A stretch of DNA of 64,000 bases, taken from assembly GCA_008973525.1 (NCBI GenBank), contig WACJ01000367.1:186001-250000 (forward strand), read 5' to 3'. The stretch is from Stenopsyche tienmushanensis (taxonomy: Eukaryota; Arthropoda; Insecta; Trichoptera; Stenopsychidae). Numbering within the stretch: the stretch's first letter is position 1; each line of letters starts with the position of its first letter. The notes beneath the pieces were generated by a model, which searched no databases, was not told where the DNA came from, and saw only the letters and a list, made by a program, of their open reading frames with translations. The position numbers and the translations under genes were made by a program. Of the stretch, positions 34,579 to 45,795 are shown in pieces.

Positions 34579-36891
34579 TACACTCGAATTCGGTTATAAC
34601 GAGCAACAAGACATTGTTCAGCTGTCATTTTGACCGCTTTTTAGTGAAATATCTTAACTTCTCTATCGTAGCTTATTTTTGACTAGAGTAATAATAATTC
34701 AGTTTTTACTATGTATTCTGTTTACAGAAAAGTTATGTCTGTTTTTAGAATAAAACAAAATATGCCTTATACCTAGTGGCGAAAAATTGAACCAGTGCTT
34801 GTCTGATACCTTCTTAGTTTTTGAATTTTTCAATCAACAGCTCCAAATGTATTGATCTTTCAACATCCCATCACATATACAACATTCTCTTACTCAAGCT
34901 CAATTTCGGATTAGAGGTATAGAGGGCAGTTTTTCAGAATTTTCGGGAACTTCTAGCAAGAGAATGGTTATGGTCGGAAAATGCTAGGTCTGATAATGAA
35001 AAGAAAATTACGTGACGGCCTCCACGGGGGACCGTCGCCCATATCTGGTGGATGCAGCGACGAATGAGTTAACTCATGTGCCACATATCTCGAATTTTTC
35101 CATATCAATCCTAGTTTCAGAATATGATCCGAAATGGTTTGTTGAGCTGAATTAAGCCTTTCCGCAATCTTTCATGTGGTCAAAAAAGAATTTTGCTCTA
35201 ACATGATATTGACAGTATCATCGTCGATCAAAGATGGTCGCTCAAAGTATGGCTTATAATGATAATTTTGACAGGAATCATATTCGTTTTAGTTAATTTG
35301 TTTGATCAGTGTGTATACATTCTGTAGTAAAAAGAGAGAGCCAAATGTCTATCAAATGAATATGCGAATACTTGTTGAAACTTATTGTAAGCCGAACGGA
35401 CAGAATTTTCCGGTAGACCTAATATATACAATCGAGTTTTCTTTTCTACTAGGGTCAACAATACATAGTACATCATAGATATTTTAACCAAAGCTTATTA
35501 TAAACGTGAAATATTTGTATTCAACACTACTCTTTTAAGAATTCTGTAAAATGTCCAAACAATTCTTCGATGTTGCCAAAATTAGTATTTGAATATGATC
35601 TTAAATTTAAAAATTAAATTTGTTATTAGAGATCGTTAATTGCTTTTCCTGATTCTTTACATACCTACGTCTAATGAGTTTTTGCATTCCTAGCATCAAT
35701 AATTTTGATGCATTCCAGATAGACGCTCTGAGATGGCATCTCGTTTCATTTAAATCACTTGTTATAATACATCCTCGGGGACTGACTAATCAAGATCTAT
35801 TTGATTTGGTCCGTTGAATGAATAACGACATGGATTCCAACATGCCAGAAATCTTTCCTTCCCGGACATGACAGCTGCCTCAATGCTAATGTTGGCTAAA
35901 TGTTGCCTCGAGGAAGAATTGACTTTGCTACACGGAATTCAACTAAACAACGGCGAAGCCATCAAACCGAAGTTCCTCAGCTTAATGCTTCTTTATCGGT
36001 TAGCACCATCGATACTTGATAATATTTGATGAATGCTTCCGTCGGAATGATGTGCTTATTAGCAGGGATGTGTTGGTCTTTGGATGAAGATGCGTTGCCA
36101 GGGTGGATGGCAACGAATTCACTAAATATGGCTGCATCGCCAGATATGCACTCGGCGAATAGTTACAGCCGGTGTGCAACATGTTGAGGTCCACATTCCG
36201 CATGACTGCAATCCTGTCGCGAGGATGCTGGACTCGAAGGAGTACATTTTTATGCCCTGTTATGCGGTTCCAGCCTTCCGACGAATTTACCATCAACTTA
36301 TAATTAACGAGCGCCTTTTTAACGCAGCGCCGTAATCAAAGGGTCGATGGGTAAAAAAACATCTTTCGGGCATCCGTCGAAGACTAATTAATCGGCAGGA
36401 TGAACAATGGTGCTTAGGAGACGCCGGTCGGGGAAGCAATAAATCCTGCTGGTGTTTATGGTGCCATTATTGCACGCCGCTGCGAATGCAGCTGGTAATG
36501 CAAAAGCCGAGTAATCTTCCGGTGTGGCGAAGAACTTGGCCTTTTGCTATTGAACTTCGTCATTTGGGTCAGGTCTGCTGGTGCGATGTGAAAGGAATTT
36601 TGCCCGGGCGATCGTTGATCTCATTTCGCAATATCGCCCGTCGGCGCTCGAATCTTGGCGGCGTCTCTCATTGGAAAATACATTACGGCCGTGACATTGG
36701 ATCCGATGCAGCAGAATAATGAAAGTCGAAGAAACGATCCCATTTGATTATAATAAAAAAAACACAAACAAACAGAACGATTTATTACACAGTAAATCTG
36801 ATCTTGAATGAAATTCAGAGACACTTTATACTAGGTTTATCGATTTTTGAATTGAAATGTTTATAGGGAAAATTGGCTTTAACGTCACGAA
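34579..36891. other. Intergenic DNA, nothing recognised
   Basis: Contains GCAGCGACGAATGAGTTAA at 35054-35072, like the right border of family A copy 1, with no family A body nearby. The G+C-richer part (35830-36720) has unrecognised open stretches of 67-98 codons. Confidence 0.4.
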
Positions 36892-37390
36892 TAGGAAATC
36901 CAATCCCGGGATCCCGGACAATTTTGGGTGCTCATGAATCCCGAGATTAGTAAACGTAATCCCGAAAAATTCTGGATTGAAATTTTTATCTAACAGAAAT
37001 AATACACCTCACCAACACGATGAAGGCTACTAAATCGAGACATTCCCGCCGAAATCTGAACGTTTGGAAACAGTGGCGTAACTACTAATTGACGAGCTTA
37101 AGCGACACCTAGGGGCAGTAATTCTCTAATATATAGAGTACATATAGGTTTTTAAAATTATTATATTAACCTTTACCTACCGGTGATGTATTTACTACAC
37201 CTCGAATCTAATAATGGAAATATCGATATGAAATATAATAGATACGGGCTTCATAATTTTTGTATTCCTCCGTAATACAATTACGAATTACATCAAAGTA
37301 TTATAGTATGTAAGTATTCATCTGCAGCGACGGAAATAAATAATTTGTCAGGGAAATTGGGAATTTTGTGAGTTTTAGTCCGTGTCTCTT
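36892..37390 (+). mobile_element. Family W (hAT-like) element, copy 1
   Basis: Starts TAGGAAATCCAATCCCGGG and carries GGTGCTCATGAATCCCGAG, GGCTACTAAATCGAGACATT, GTGGCGTAACTACTAATTGA, ATCGATATGAAATATAATAG and CGGAAATAAATAATTTGTC. It is the reverse complement of most of 52150-52745. The right end is missing here. Non-coding. Confidence 0.75.
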
Positions 37391-40300
37391 CAATCTCTTC
37401 AGATTCTGGAATCTAAATATCTTTGGAACCTGCATCATAGCGTTTTTGTAGCCGGCGTATTTATCTATATTTTATACAAACATGAATTAGCATGAGTTAT
37501 ATTGCATACTCAAAAAATGTTCTAAGCATCTATAGGGGGTCGGGTTAATAGTATGCACAGTATCGACAAGCTGTTCATATTTATTTAATTGTATTTTTAT
37601 TATAATGATTGTTTTTCATAGGAGTTTATTTGGATAAAACAGGTAAACGCTTATGGGATGAGGCGGTCACCTTTGAAGATCAATGGGTGTTTGCGTCCAT
37701 CTATTCATTTTTTTTTTGCATCATTTTATTAGCTGAAAGTCGCAAATATTTATTTGAGCGTAATATTTTTAAGCGGTTGTTTATGCTCAACTAATTCTAT
37801 TAACCCTCAATAAATTCCCACTGTGATTCATATTTATTATCACATGTTAATACCTACTGACCCGCGGTAGTTTGATCCGGCGCCCCCTGTAGTCCGACTC
37901 CCAATACAAATATAGTACCTAAATCGTAAAAAATCTTTTTGTAAGTTGATGATATTAATATTGGCCATGAAATAAAAGTTGTTCTACAAAGAGATAACAA
38001 AAAGAAGACTTTGTAGCTAGCAAGGGATACTTAAAACGCTTCAATAATGTCATAAAATACGTTCGATGACAGTAACATGTTTTTATGTTTATAACTACTA
38101 TGATCATTGTGTTTATGACGTTAATTCTATAATATGAAACCTTGTATTGTCTATGTATATCTCACCATTTTCATGTACTCCTTTAGTAATAATACTCTAT
38201 AGTCCGACAAATTCGACAATCCGACACTGCCTTGCAAAACGCTTTGTAGTAAGATCATTGATTTAAATCTCAGATTGAAGATTACATCGGATTTTAATAC
38301 TATTATATTTCCAGATGTTATAGTAATTTTTATATTGAAGAAATTGGCATAATCTTTTTTGCTATAACCCCATAACACTACGCTCAGATAGATTTCAATA
38401 GTTGTTTATATAAGAAAAGCTTATTATGCACAGATGGTTTTGCATCTAATATCTTGCTCAAATGAATCGTTTTGTTCGCATGTCATTGCTTTATTTGATT
38501 GATGAATGCTTCTAAACTGTTAATTTTTTATATGGCTTCATTTAATTTAATACGCCATTTCGTGGCACAATCATTGGCTAAATTAATGGCTGTCTGAAAT
38601 TATTGTGTTACTTTATTTAATATTTATTCTACCTTAACTTCTTTATATTACTAGGAATTACTTCTCAGAAAAGAGTCGCCATTTTAACTTCAAGCTTGAA
38701 ATTGATAAATTTGGGTTATCATTATTAATCAATAAATTTGGGTTATTCTTATCGTACGAGTGTATGATGAGACGCAAAACAATCTCTCCGTCTCTGTCTT
38801 CGATTCACAATCAACGCGCTTTCTGTATTACTCGAATTCATTCGCAGTATGCTGCGGGATTCCTAATCAACGGTTTAAGACCGTTTTAAATTTAGGTTTA
38901 TTTTACTTCTTATCTTTTTAGTAATGAATTTATAATCGATTTTGGCACAATTTCACTGAAACAAGGGTATGTTTGCAACATATCAGGATATCAACGTCCA
39001 ATGTAAATATATCTTATTTCATTTAATTTTTCATGGCAATATGATCGATATTCCCCAAGCGCATTTGTCATGCATGATTCTAATCCATGGGAGAATATAT
39101 CCAAGATTTATTGGCCTTCTTGCATTAGAATGGTCCTAATCTGAACAATATTTTCAAGCAAAGTGGCCTGCTTTTGATAACAATTGCTTGTATATTATGT
39201 TGACATATTCGAGAGTGGGCCGCATGAATTGAAACATAAAAGCTAACCTGAGCTTGTGGGATGACATATTGTGACACGTGGGTTAACGTTCATAAATAAC
39301 TCTTTGCTGACGAGATCATTTTACTGATGAAATACTGTCATATTGAATCAAAATTTGTATTGACAATTTTCGAAACTTGAATAATTGTACATACCGGTGT
39401 TAAATTAAAATCTACAAAGCTACCTTTTTGTCTACAAATACTTTATGTTAATTATTGTTAAATAAACGTAATCTACTTTCGATATAATGCGGTTAGGGCT
39501 TCAATAGACGTGGCTAAAGTTATAGCGCGGGAACTTGATCCGAAACGGAAAAGGATAAGCAGTGAAAATCTGATAAATATAAAATGACTGATTTACGATT
39601 GAAACTTGTTAGAAAGGCTTTTGTCCTGCAGTAATTCTACAAGGCTGATGATGATGATGTTGACACGACAATCGAGCTGATAATGTATGATAATTCGCAA
39701 TAAACGCAATGATAACGCAAATCACGACCTTCGTGCCGATTGTACTCAATTCGTCTCGCTCATCTCGATACTGTGATGCAAAACGTGATTGTGAATTACG
39801 AGATCGAAGCATGCGTATGTTATTATATTAATAAAAACATTAAAACACGACGTGTACTTTTGTTCTACTGGTTTTTTTATCATAACATCTGCGTGGACGA
39901 CTATGGGAAGAACTTCGTTCCCCAGCAATGGTGAGGCTAAATTGCAATATAATCTCTAAGAACTTGCGAGAGCTAAGGTCAATGATGGATATATGGAAAT
40001 TATGATTTATCTCAATTTGTGGTTGAACCCTCTGAGGGTCATTGCGTTCTCCATAGAAAACATATTTGATGAATATGATGAGCATCGATTGTCGGCACCT
40101 TCCATTTTCAGCATGTGGAGGAATTTCTTATTTAATAAGCTGTCTTATGTAACATTATTATATTATATGTTAATATAATTTATATAACAAAAAAATCATT
40201 GCAATTAAAACTGTTATGATGTCAGCCATATTAAAAGACTCTTTCAAACCCCATGAATACACTCATGCGTGTTAATATTTGGATATTATACAAAGTTACA

Positions 40301-40464
40301 TATTTTTGATGTTCGTTTGTAATAGAAACGTATTAAAAATAATGCAAATTCATAAAGAAATATGGATTTAGCTCCTTCTGGTATTTCGGACATGATGAAC
40401 TGCCTATGATCACGAATAACTGCTTCGTTCGATGCTATTGGGCGAACTTTATCTTCATTCGGCG
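37391..40464. other. Intergenic DNA, nothing recognised apart from one repeat scrap
   Basis: At about 38700-38870 a diverged family A inner segment is visible (AAATTTGGGTTAT, AATCTCTCCGTCTCTGTCTT). Otherwise no motif-bearing frames. A short GATGATGATGATG run at about 39646-39658. Confidence 0.45.
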
Positions 40465-40735
40465 GGGGCGTCGAATAGAAATACTCTATTCTCTAAATAA
40501 CTATTAATTCCACACGAGAGAGATAGATCTGGCTGCAGGAAGGACAACCTCCCGCAGCCAAGGCTAACCGATGACTCTCTCAACTCCCGCCTCCTGCGCG
40601 TCACTACTCAACCGGCAACGATGCACGCGCAAGAAGCGATCGGTCGGCATGCAGATTGAATGTCTCCGAAGGGCCACAAGAGATGGCGCTGTTAAACTGG
40701 CGAATTAAATCTGCTCAGATTAACAGCCCTACTAT
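40465..40735 (-). repeat. Family Y repeat, copy 6 (inverted)
   Basis: GCGTCGAATAGAAATACTCT, CACACGAGAGAGATAGATCT, the hairpin GGCTGCAGGAAG..CTCCCGCAGCC, AAGGCTAACCGATGACTC, CGATGCACGCGCAAGAAGCG and AATTAAATCTGCTCAGATTA. Same order as 61840-62170, more complete than the plus-orientation copies. Confidence 0.8.
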
Positions 40736-40837
40736 TTGGGGATGGTAAATCGCCCACGCTACACTATTAACGCTTTCTTCACTGTTAATTACGATTGTTT
40801 TCTTAGATTTTCAAATCAATGAATTATGTAGCTCACT

Positions 40838-41665
40838 AAATGGGATTTTTACCCACTAAAACCCCTCTCCTCTTCTGCTGCCACTCGGCTACTAATTAAA
40901 TATTGCACTAGGGTGGCAGCGATATGTCCCTCTAGGGATCCTCAGTTATATCAGTTTGTAGATTATTCTGACTGTTCCGTGGGGGATACTTCAGAAATTC
41001 TTCTTCGCCTTTCCTAGTTCGGCGTTTTCTTTCTGCTGCATAACATATTTTGTGTACTACCTGCACCACGCATTTCATGTACTAGTATCCTTAAGCATTA
41101 AAGGAATCATATTGATGGATGAGAGTGTTTTAGTTCAAGCTCCAAGTGAAGGTAAGCTCCAAAGCAGCCATGTCCGGAAAGGATCTGGATCAGATGGTAG
41201 CACAACTGACCATGTTTCCTTCTATTCCACTCTTCCAGGTCTGTGATCAGTGGGTGTGCCCACTGACTTTGTGGAGCTGTCTTATCGGGACTACCACAGC
41301 ACCATGGTGTTTTCTCTGACAGCCTTCCTTGTTGCTCCTTTTTTGGACAGCCTGTTTCTCTTGGAGCGCGAGTTGTGTATCAGCTCATACTAGTGCACCG
41401 TACAACAACACCGAGTGCACTATTTCGTTGTACAGCATCTTTCGGTTTGTATTTGAGCCTCCGAAGCTAGGCATCAACTTGGCCAGAGCCTCTACGATGC
41501 TGGCCGCCTTCTCCGTATGTGTTATGAAGCGGAATTTTTCGTCAATTTCCACCCCCAAGTATCGGATGGATCCCAAAAATTTAATCTCGCATTCGTCGAT
41601 CTTCAGGAGTCCAGGTTCCTTGAGCCACTTCTTTGATTTTCGTCATCGTATATTACTATAATATA
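40838..41665 (-). pseudogene. Second decayed R1-type non-LTR retrotransposon fragment
   Basis: On the minus strand 41385-41576 stays open and reads SIRYLGVEIDEKF, then AASIVEALAKLMPSFGG and NEIVHSVLLYGA. These match RYLGIVLDSKLTF..., ...RLMPNIGG and NEVINSILLYGA of the young LINE at 44.6 kb, so this is the same part of ORF2 (after the FADD box) from a related but distinct lineage. Downstream in another frame YHLIQILSGHGCFGAYL (about 41140-41195) matches YRLTQVLTGHGCFGAYL. The 3' UTR has GGGTTTTAGTGGGTAAAA near 40850-40870, comparable to GGGTTTAGTGGGC in the young copy. Frameshifts and stops make it dead. Confidence 0.8.
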
Positions 41666-43775
41666 AATCTACATAAAGGCATAATAACCTTCTCATCCGC
41701 TTGATATTATACCATTTTTGTGATAATCTGAAGTAATTATTGTTCAATTCATATATTCTATTACTGTTCGCATTAAGTTTTTTTTTACTTTTGCTTGATA
41801 TTGAAGCGTTCTCACGGAAACAAACGGTAAATGATAAACAGACTGATAGCCCACTAAAGCTTTTATTACAGTAATCAATTTGATATGGTAGATCTATTTT
41901 AATGCATTAATCTCATGTAATGATTCAGACGATAATATTTCAAGATCTCATAACATGCATAAGTATTTATCTATATTTTCAAAAAAGAAGTGGATGATAA
42001 GAATTGCTGAAGGGCCTTGGCTGCCAAATAAGCGAAATATGATCACGATTTTCAGCCATGGGGAATGGATGTAAGATGAACAAGGAACCGCCCGTATATA
42101 TAATGAAATGGTGCAGCTTTCCACGCCATTCTTTTGCTTTGACCTCAATAAAACAGCACACCAATCGCAATCAGTCAAATGCATATGTAACATGATATTT
42201 CTCCTAGGTCACGTTTTAGCGTTTAGCTTTCTTCGAACTGCACCTCGAAGCATCTGCTCAACAATGGCCGTTGCTTTTACCGTTGCAGCACAGTGCAATA
42301 TCTCAGTTATTATAACATCCGTGGACCTCGTGCCGATCGTTGCATTTTAAAATCGCAACCTCCAATTGTTAGGTAACGATGAATTACTCCTATTGTGTAA
42401 CAAATCCGAATGCATAATTGGACATCGATACAGGTATTTTTGTTCCACATTCTTCGTTTGGGGCAGCCAGGCCTTCACCTCGACGAGGTCAGGCGAAGAC
42501 GTGCGACCTCGTTAGGTTTTGGCCGCAGACGAAGATTGATGGATGTCTTCAGAAGTCTTCGGATGCCATCGTCGAAAAAAGGATACGTCGTAAGGTAGCG
42601 GGTCATGAGCTTTATCATCAGCTTCTATTCAGAGAAGTTACACTGACACACAGAGAAAATATGCGATGATCACTTTCATTTTTTATAACGCTCAATGATG
42701 ACACCCGAAGACGATCCCATACAAATATTTATAATTCGAAGCGTCAATCGAATCGGACGAAATCGTGATGTTACCGAGAGCAAATATTAATTAAGTCATC
42801 GTTCTTCGATTGAATTGTTAGTTTTTGCTCTTCTTCATTCTTCGCATAATTAGTTGCCAATACTTCCTTGTGGATTCATCGCTCCATGGTCAAGTGATTA
42901 TTGTAGCGTCAAATTTAATAATCGAATGCAAGGGTAATAACCTCTGTCAATTTTGACAACAATAGTTCCAAGACGTAAATAGCCAAAATACTGTATGACA
43001 TCATATGGGATCCAGAGATCTCAGATTATAAATTATTCCGACTAATGTATAAAGCATGTTCCAGCGCGAGAGATACCTCCATCTTATTCATGTTATTCAT
43101 TTTTCAGCAATCACTCTGGTCTTTGGTAAAAATATATTTATTATTGATTTAGAGGAATGAAGTTGGACCTAAATAAATAATACCACCCAAGCACAAATGA
43201 ACGTAAATTTTCTTCTTGGCTTCATTCAAAATCAATTGAAATATATTTTTTAAAATACGATATTTGTTCATGTTTGTTTAGTATAAATTAGTGATAATAA
43301 TTTTGTTTATGATGATTTTTTTTCTATTGACAATCTGTCCTTTGAGGGATATTTAGTTACTATGGTGTTAATGTTGCACTTCTAAAGCTTCTTGATTGAA
43401 GCACCATACTGATTTTGATTTACAAATACGTATTTTACAGAAAACGATTATCACATTTGTTATATAGTGCTCAAAAACATTTTAGACTGTCACCAAAAAA
43501 ATACGTTTTTCTTTAATTTTATTAACTTCTTGTTAACTAAACAATAAGGGTTTTTACTTTGCTGACAACCTTTTAGGAAGGGATTTAAATGGGTGTACAT
43601 ATTTTTTATAAAGCGTTTCAATGATCTGCATTCCTTTTTCCTCGTTTCTGCTTCATGACATGACATTATTTTTAGGCTTTGAGAGCATCAATTTTTTTTT
43701 GTTATTTAGAGATGGTTTCACTTCATAAAAGAGACATTTTCCAGGTTCTCAAATTTGTTTTTTTTTTAATCCATA
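41666..43775. other. Intergenic DNA, nothing recognised
   Basis: Open stretches of 62-83 codons at 41948-42669 lack motifs. No element ends recognised. Confidence 0.45.
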
Positions 43776-43777
43776 TA

Positions 43778-44356
43778 CGAGGCATATCCGGAAAGTAAGT
43801 GTACTGTGACAATAACGGGCTGTGGTTTTGATGTTTTTTAAGTGTTGGCCATACTGAGTGGTTGAGGGGGATCTCCTAATAAAACGAGCATAGCAGAGAT
43901 ACGATAGTACGAAAATTCACGTTGTAGTATCCAGTTGCGTGAAAAATGTCGGTAAGAAATCCCACCAAATGCGAGCGGGTCAAAAGCGACCGCGAGTTTT
44001 TTGCGCGACTTGAATTGGAAGGTGAGGATTTTTTTTAGCTCTATCATGACCTCAGTCTTTTGGGAACAAAAAGGGATCATTTTGGCCTCAGAGACCATCA
44101 ATGCACAAAAATATTGTGAGACCCTAAAAAAAATTCAAAAGAAGCATTCAAAACAAACAAGAGCAGGTACAGAAAGAGGTTCTGAAATGGGGGAAGGAGC
44201 TGGCGGGAAAGTTCTTTGAGGAGGGTATAAAGAAGCTTATGCCACGTTGAAAAATAGTTAACAAGTGTATCAACAACATCCTGTATTTTTATTCAAATAC
44301 ACTTTTTCTAGAAAATATATAAAAAATTAGTACACTTACTTTCAGGATATGTCTCG
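43778..44356 (+). mobile_element. Mariner deletion derivative, both terminal inverted repeats present
   Basis: 579 bp between TA at 43776-43777 and TA at 44357-44358. The terminal repeats are 28 bp with two mismatches: left CGAGGCATATCCGGAAAGTA and on, right in complement CGAGACATATCCTGAAAGTA and on. On the plus strand are three transposase scraps. NPTKCERVKS (about 43958-43987) resembles the N-terminus of mariner-type transposases. SIMTSVFWEQKGIIL with ETINAQKYCETL (about 44041-44130) is the block between the first and second catalytic aspartates. LAGKFFEEGIKKL (about 44198-44238) is the C-terminal block, in another frame and followed by a stop. The regions with all three catalytic aspartates are deleted, so it cannot make an active enzyme, but the ends could still be moved in trans. 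Confidence 0.9.
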
Positions 44357-44581
44357 TAATATAAATAAACTGCAACTTCAACTAAGTTTATATAAGTGTG
44401 ACAGATAATATACTATAAAAATTGAAAATTGCTGCTATTCCAAAAACTCGCATTGCTTGATTTTGATACCCACGCGTTCAATGCACGGCCGACCAATTCA
44501 AGCCCGCATACAGAGTGTCAAAGAAGTCTTTTTGTTGATTCAGGATTAGCATCTTTCGCCAAGGTCATTACAGAAGGCTTT

Positions 44582-44596
44582 AGTCTGCATGCCTGG
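44582..44596 (+). repeat. Target-site duplication, left copy
   Basis: AGTCTGCATGCCTGG, repeated exactly at 45781-45795 on the other side of the LINE insertion. Confidence 0.9.
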
Positions 44597-45579
44597 CCCT
44601 CGCTAGAGTCAACGAATGGATGAGGGAAAATCACCTTCAGCTAGCGGCGGAAAAAACGGAGGCTGTGATCTTCAGCAGAAGAAGGAGACCGAGGATCAGC
44701 AAACTCGTCGTGGACAGTCACGAGGTGAGGTATAACAAAACGTTGAGATACCTCGGGATCGTCCTCGACAGCAAGCTGACCTTTCGACAACATATAGAGG
44801 AAGCTGCGCAGAAGGCGCAGAAAGCGGCCAATGAGATTGGACGACTCATGCCCAATATCGGAGGGCCAAAGCCGTGCAGAAGGAGAATCATCAACGAAGT
44901 CATAAACTCAATACTTCTGTACGGAGCCCCGATATGGCATGAGGCGCTCCAAAAAGAGAGCTATAGAAAGAAAATGGCCAGGGTCCAGCGGCAGGGCGCG
45001 CTCCGAGTTACCGCCGCATACAGGACGGTATCGGAAGAAGCAGTGCTTGTGATCGCGGGAACCCCCCCGCTGGACCTTATTGCAAGTAAGAGGGCCTTGG
45101 ACCACAAAGACCCCAAAAAGCGCGGAGAACACGACCAGAAACTGAGGGAAGACTGGCAGCGCAGATGGGATGAGTCCGCAAAAGGAAGATGGACCCATCG
45201 GCTTATACCGGTCGTAAGCCGGTGGAGGGCCAGAAAATACGGCGAAACTACATACCGCCTAACCCAGGTGCTCACCGGACACGGATGCTTCGGTGCGTAC
45301 CTGAGGTGGATCGGCAAAGAAGAATCACCCAAATGCCACCACTGCGAAGCGGTAGCAGATGACGCGGAGCACACCATCATAGGCTGTGAGGCTTGGGCAC
45401 CCCAGAGAGAACTGCTGAAACAAGCACTCGGGGTGGCCGAGCTAAATATCGACAACATGGTCCACAGCATGATGGAAAGTAAGAAGAACTGGGACCTTTG
45501 GCGCGACTATGTAGAAGACATCATGAGCGCCAAAGAAGACAGTGAAAGAGAGAGACGCAGAGCGCCTCTTCAACAATAG
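44596..45579 (+). CDS. R1-type LINE ORF2, C-terminal part (reverse transcriptase thumb and CCHC zinc knuckle)
   Basis: The frame is open without interruption from the element's first base to a TAG at 45579. The first visible residues are ALARVNEWM, the region just after the FADD box in R1-clade ORF2, so the endonuclease and most of the reverse transcriptase are lost by 5' truncation. Counting from the ATG at 44620 (319 codons): RYLGIVLDSKLTF near residue 43, LLYGAPIW near 99, and a zinc knuckle C-X2-C-X8-H-X4-C at C239, C242, H251, C256. The protein ends in a basic RERRRAPLQQ tail. The ATG is an internal methionine and not a natural start. In full-length relatives this protein does target-primed reverse transcription in the nucleus; this fragment is not expected to be active. 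Confidence 0.9.
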   Translation, partial: ALARVNEWMRENHLQLAAEKTEAVIFSRRRRPRISKLVVDSHEVRYNKTLRYLGIVLDSKLTFRQHIEEAAQKAQKAANEIGRLMPNIGGPKPCRRRIINEVINSILLYGAPIWHEALQKESYRKKMARVQRQGALRVTAAYRTVSEEAVLVIAGTPPLDLIASKRALDHKDPKKRGEHDQKLREDWQRRWDESAKGRWTHRLIPVVSRWRARKYGETTYRLTQVLTGHGCFGAYLRWIGKEESPKCHHCEAVADDAEHTIIGCEAWAPQRELLKQALGVAELNIDNMVHSMMESKKNWDLWRDYVEDIMSAKEDSERERRRAPLQQ

Positions 45580-45752
45580 AATAGGGCCATTAAATGGCTA
45601 GACTACCTGTCCTCCCGAAGCAATGTGGAAAACAATACCAGGAGGACAGAGAAGGACAAGGGCGGGTTTAGTGGGCAGGCACGACCGAACAATCGTGAAT
45701 CCTACACTGCCCAGCTTCACTGGGCGTCTTGCGAAGATTTTCTCGCCCACAG

Positions 45753-45780
<28 letters not shown>
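44597..45780 (+). mobile_element. Young 5'-truncated R1-type LINE insertion
   Basis: The insertion lies between two exact copies of a 15-bp target-site duplication and ends in an uninterrupted poly(A) of about 28 bases (45753-45780). Its 3' UTR (45580-45752) includes AACAATACCAGGAGGACAG and GGGTTTAGTGGGC. Exact duplication, intact frame and clean poly(A) indicate a recent insertion. Relatives of this clade often hit specific sites, but this copy is in ordinary intergenic DNA. The older minus-strand relatives at 1.3 and 41 kb show that related elements were active here over a long time. Confidence 0.92.
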
Positions 45781-45786
<6 letters not shown>

Positions 45787-45795
45787 CATGCCTGG
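45781..45795 (+). repeat. Target-site duplication, right copy
   Basis: AGTCTGCATGCCTGG, identical to 44582-44596. The first A could also belong to the poly(A) tail, giving a 14-bp duplication. Confidence 0.9.

Noticed and set aside
44908..45470. Minus-strand frames of 96 and 169 codons
   Set aside because: Antisense shadows of the R1-type ORF2, which has clear motifs on the plus strand.
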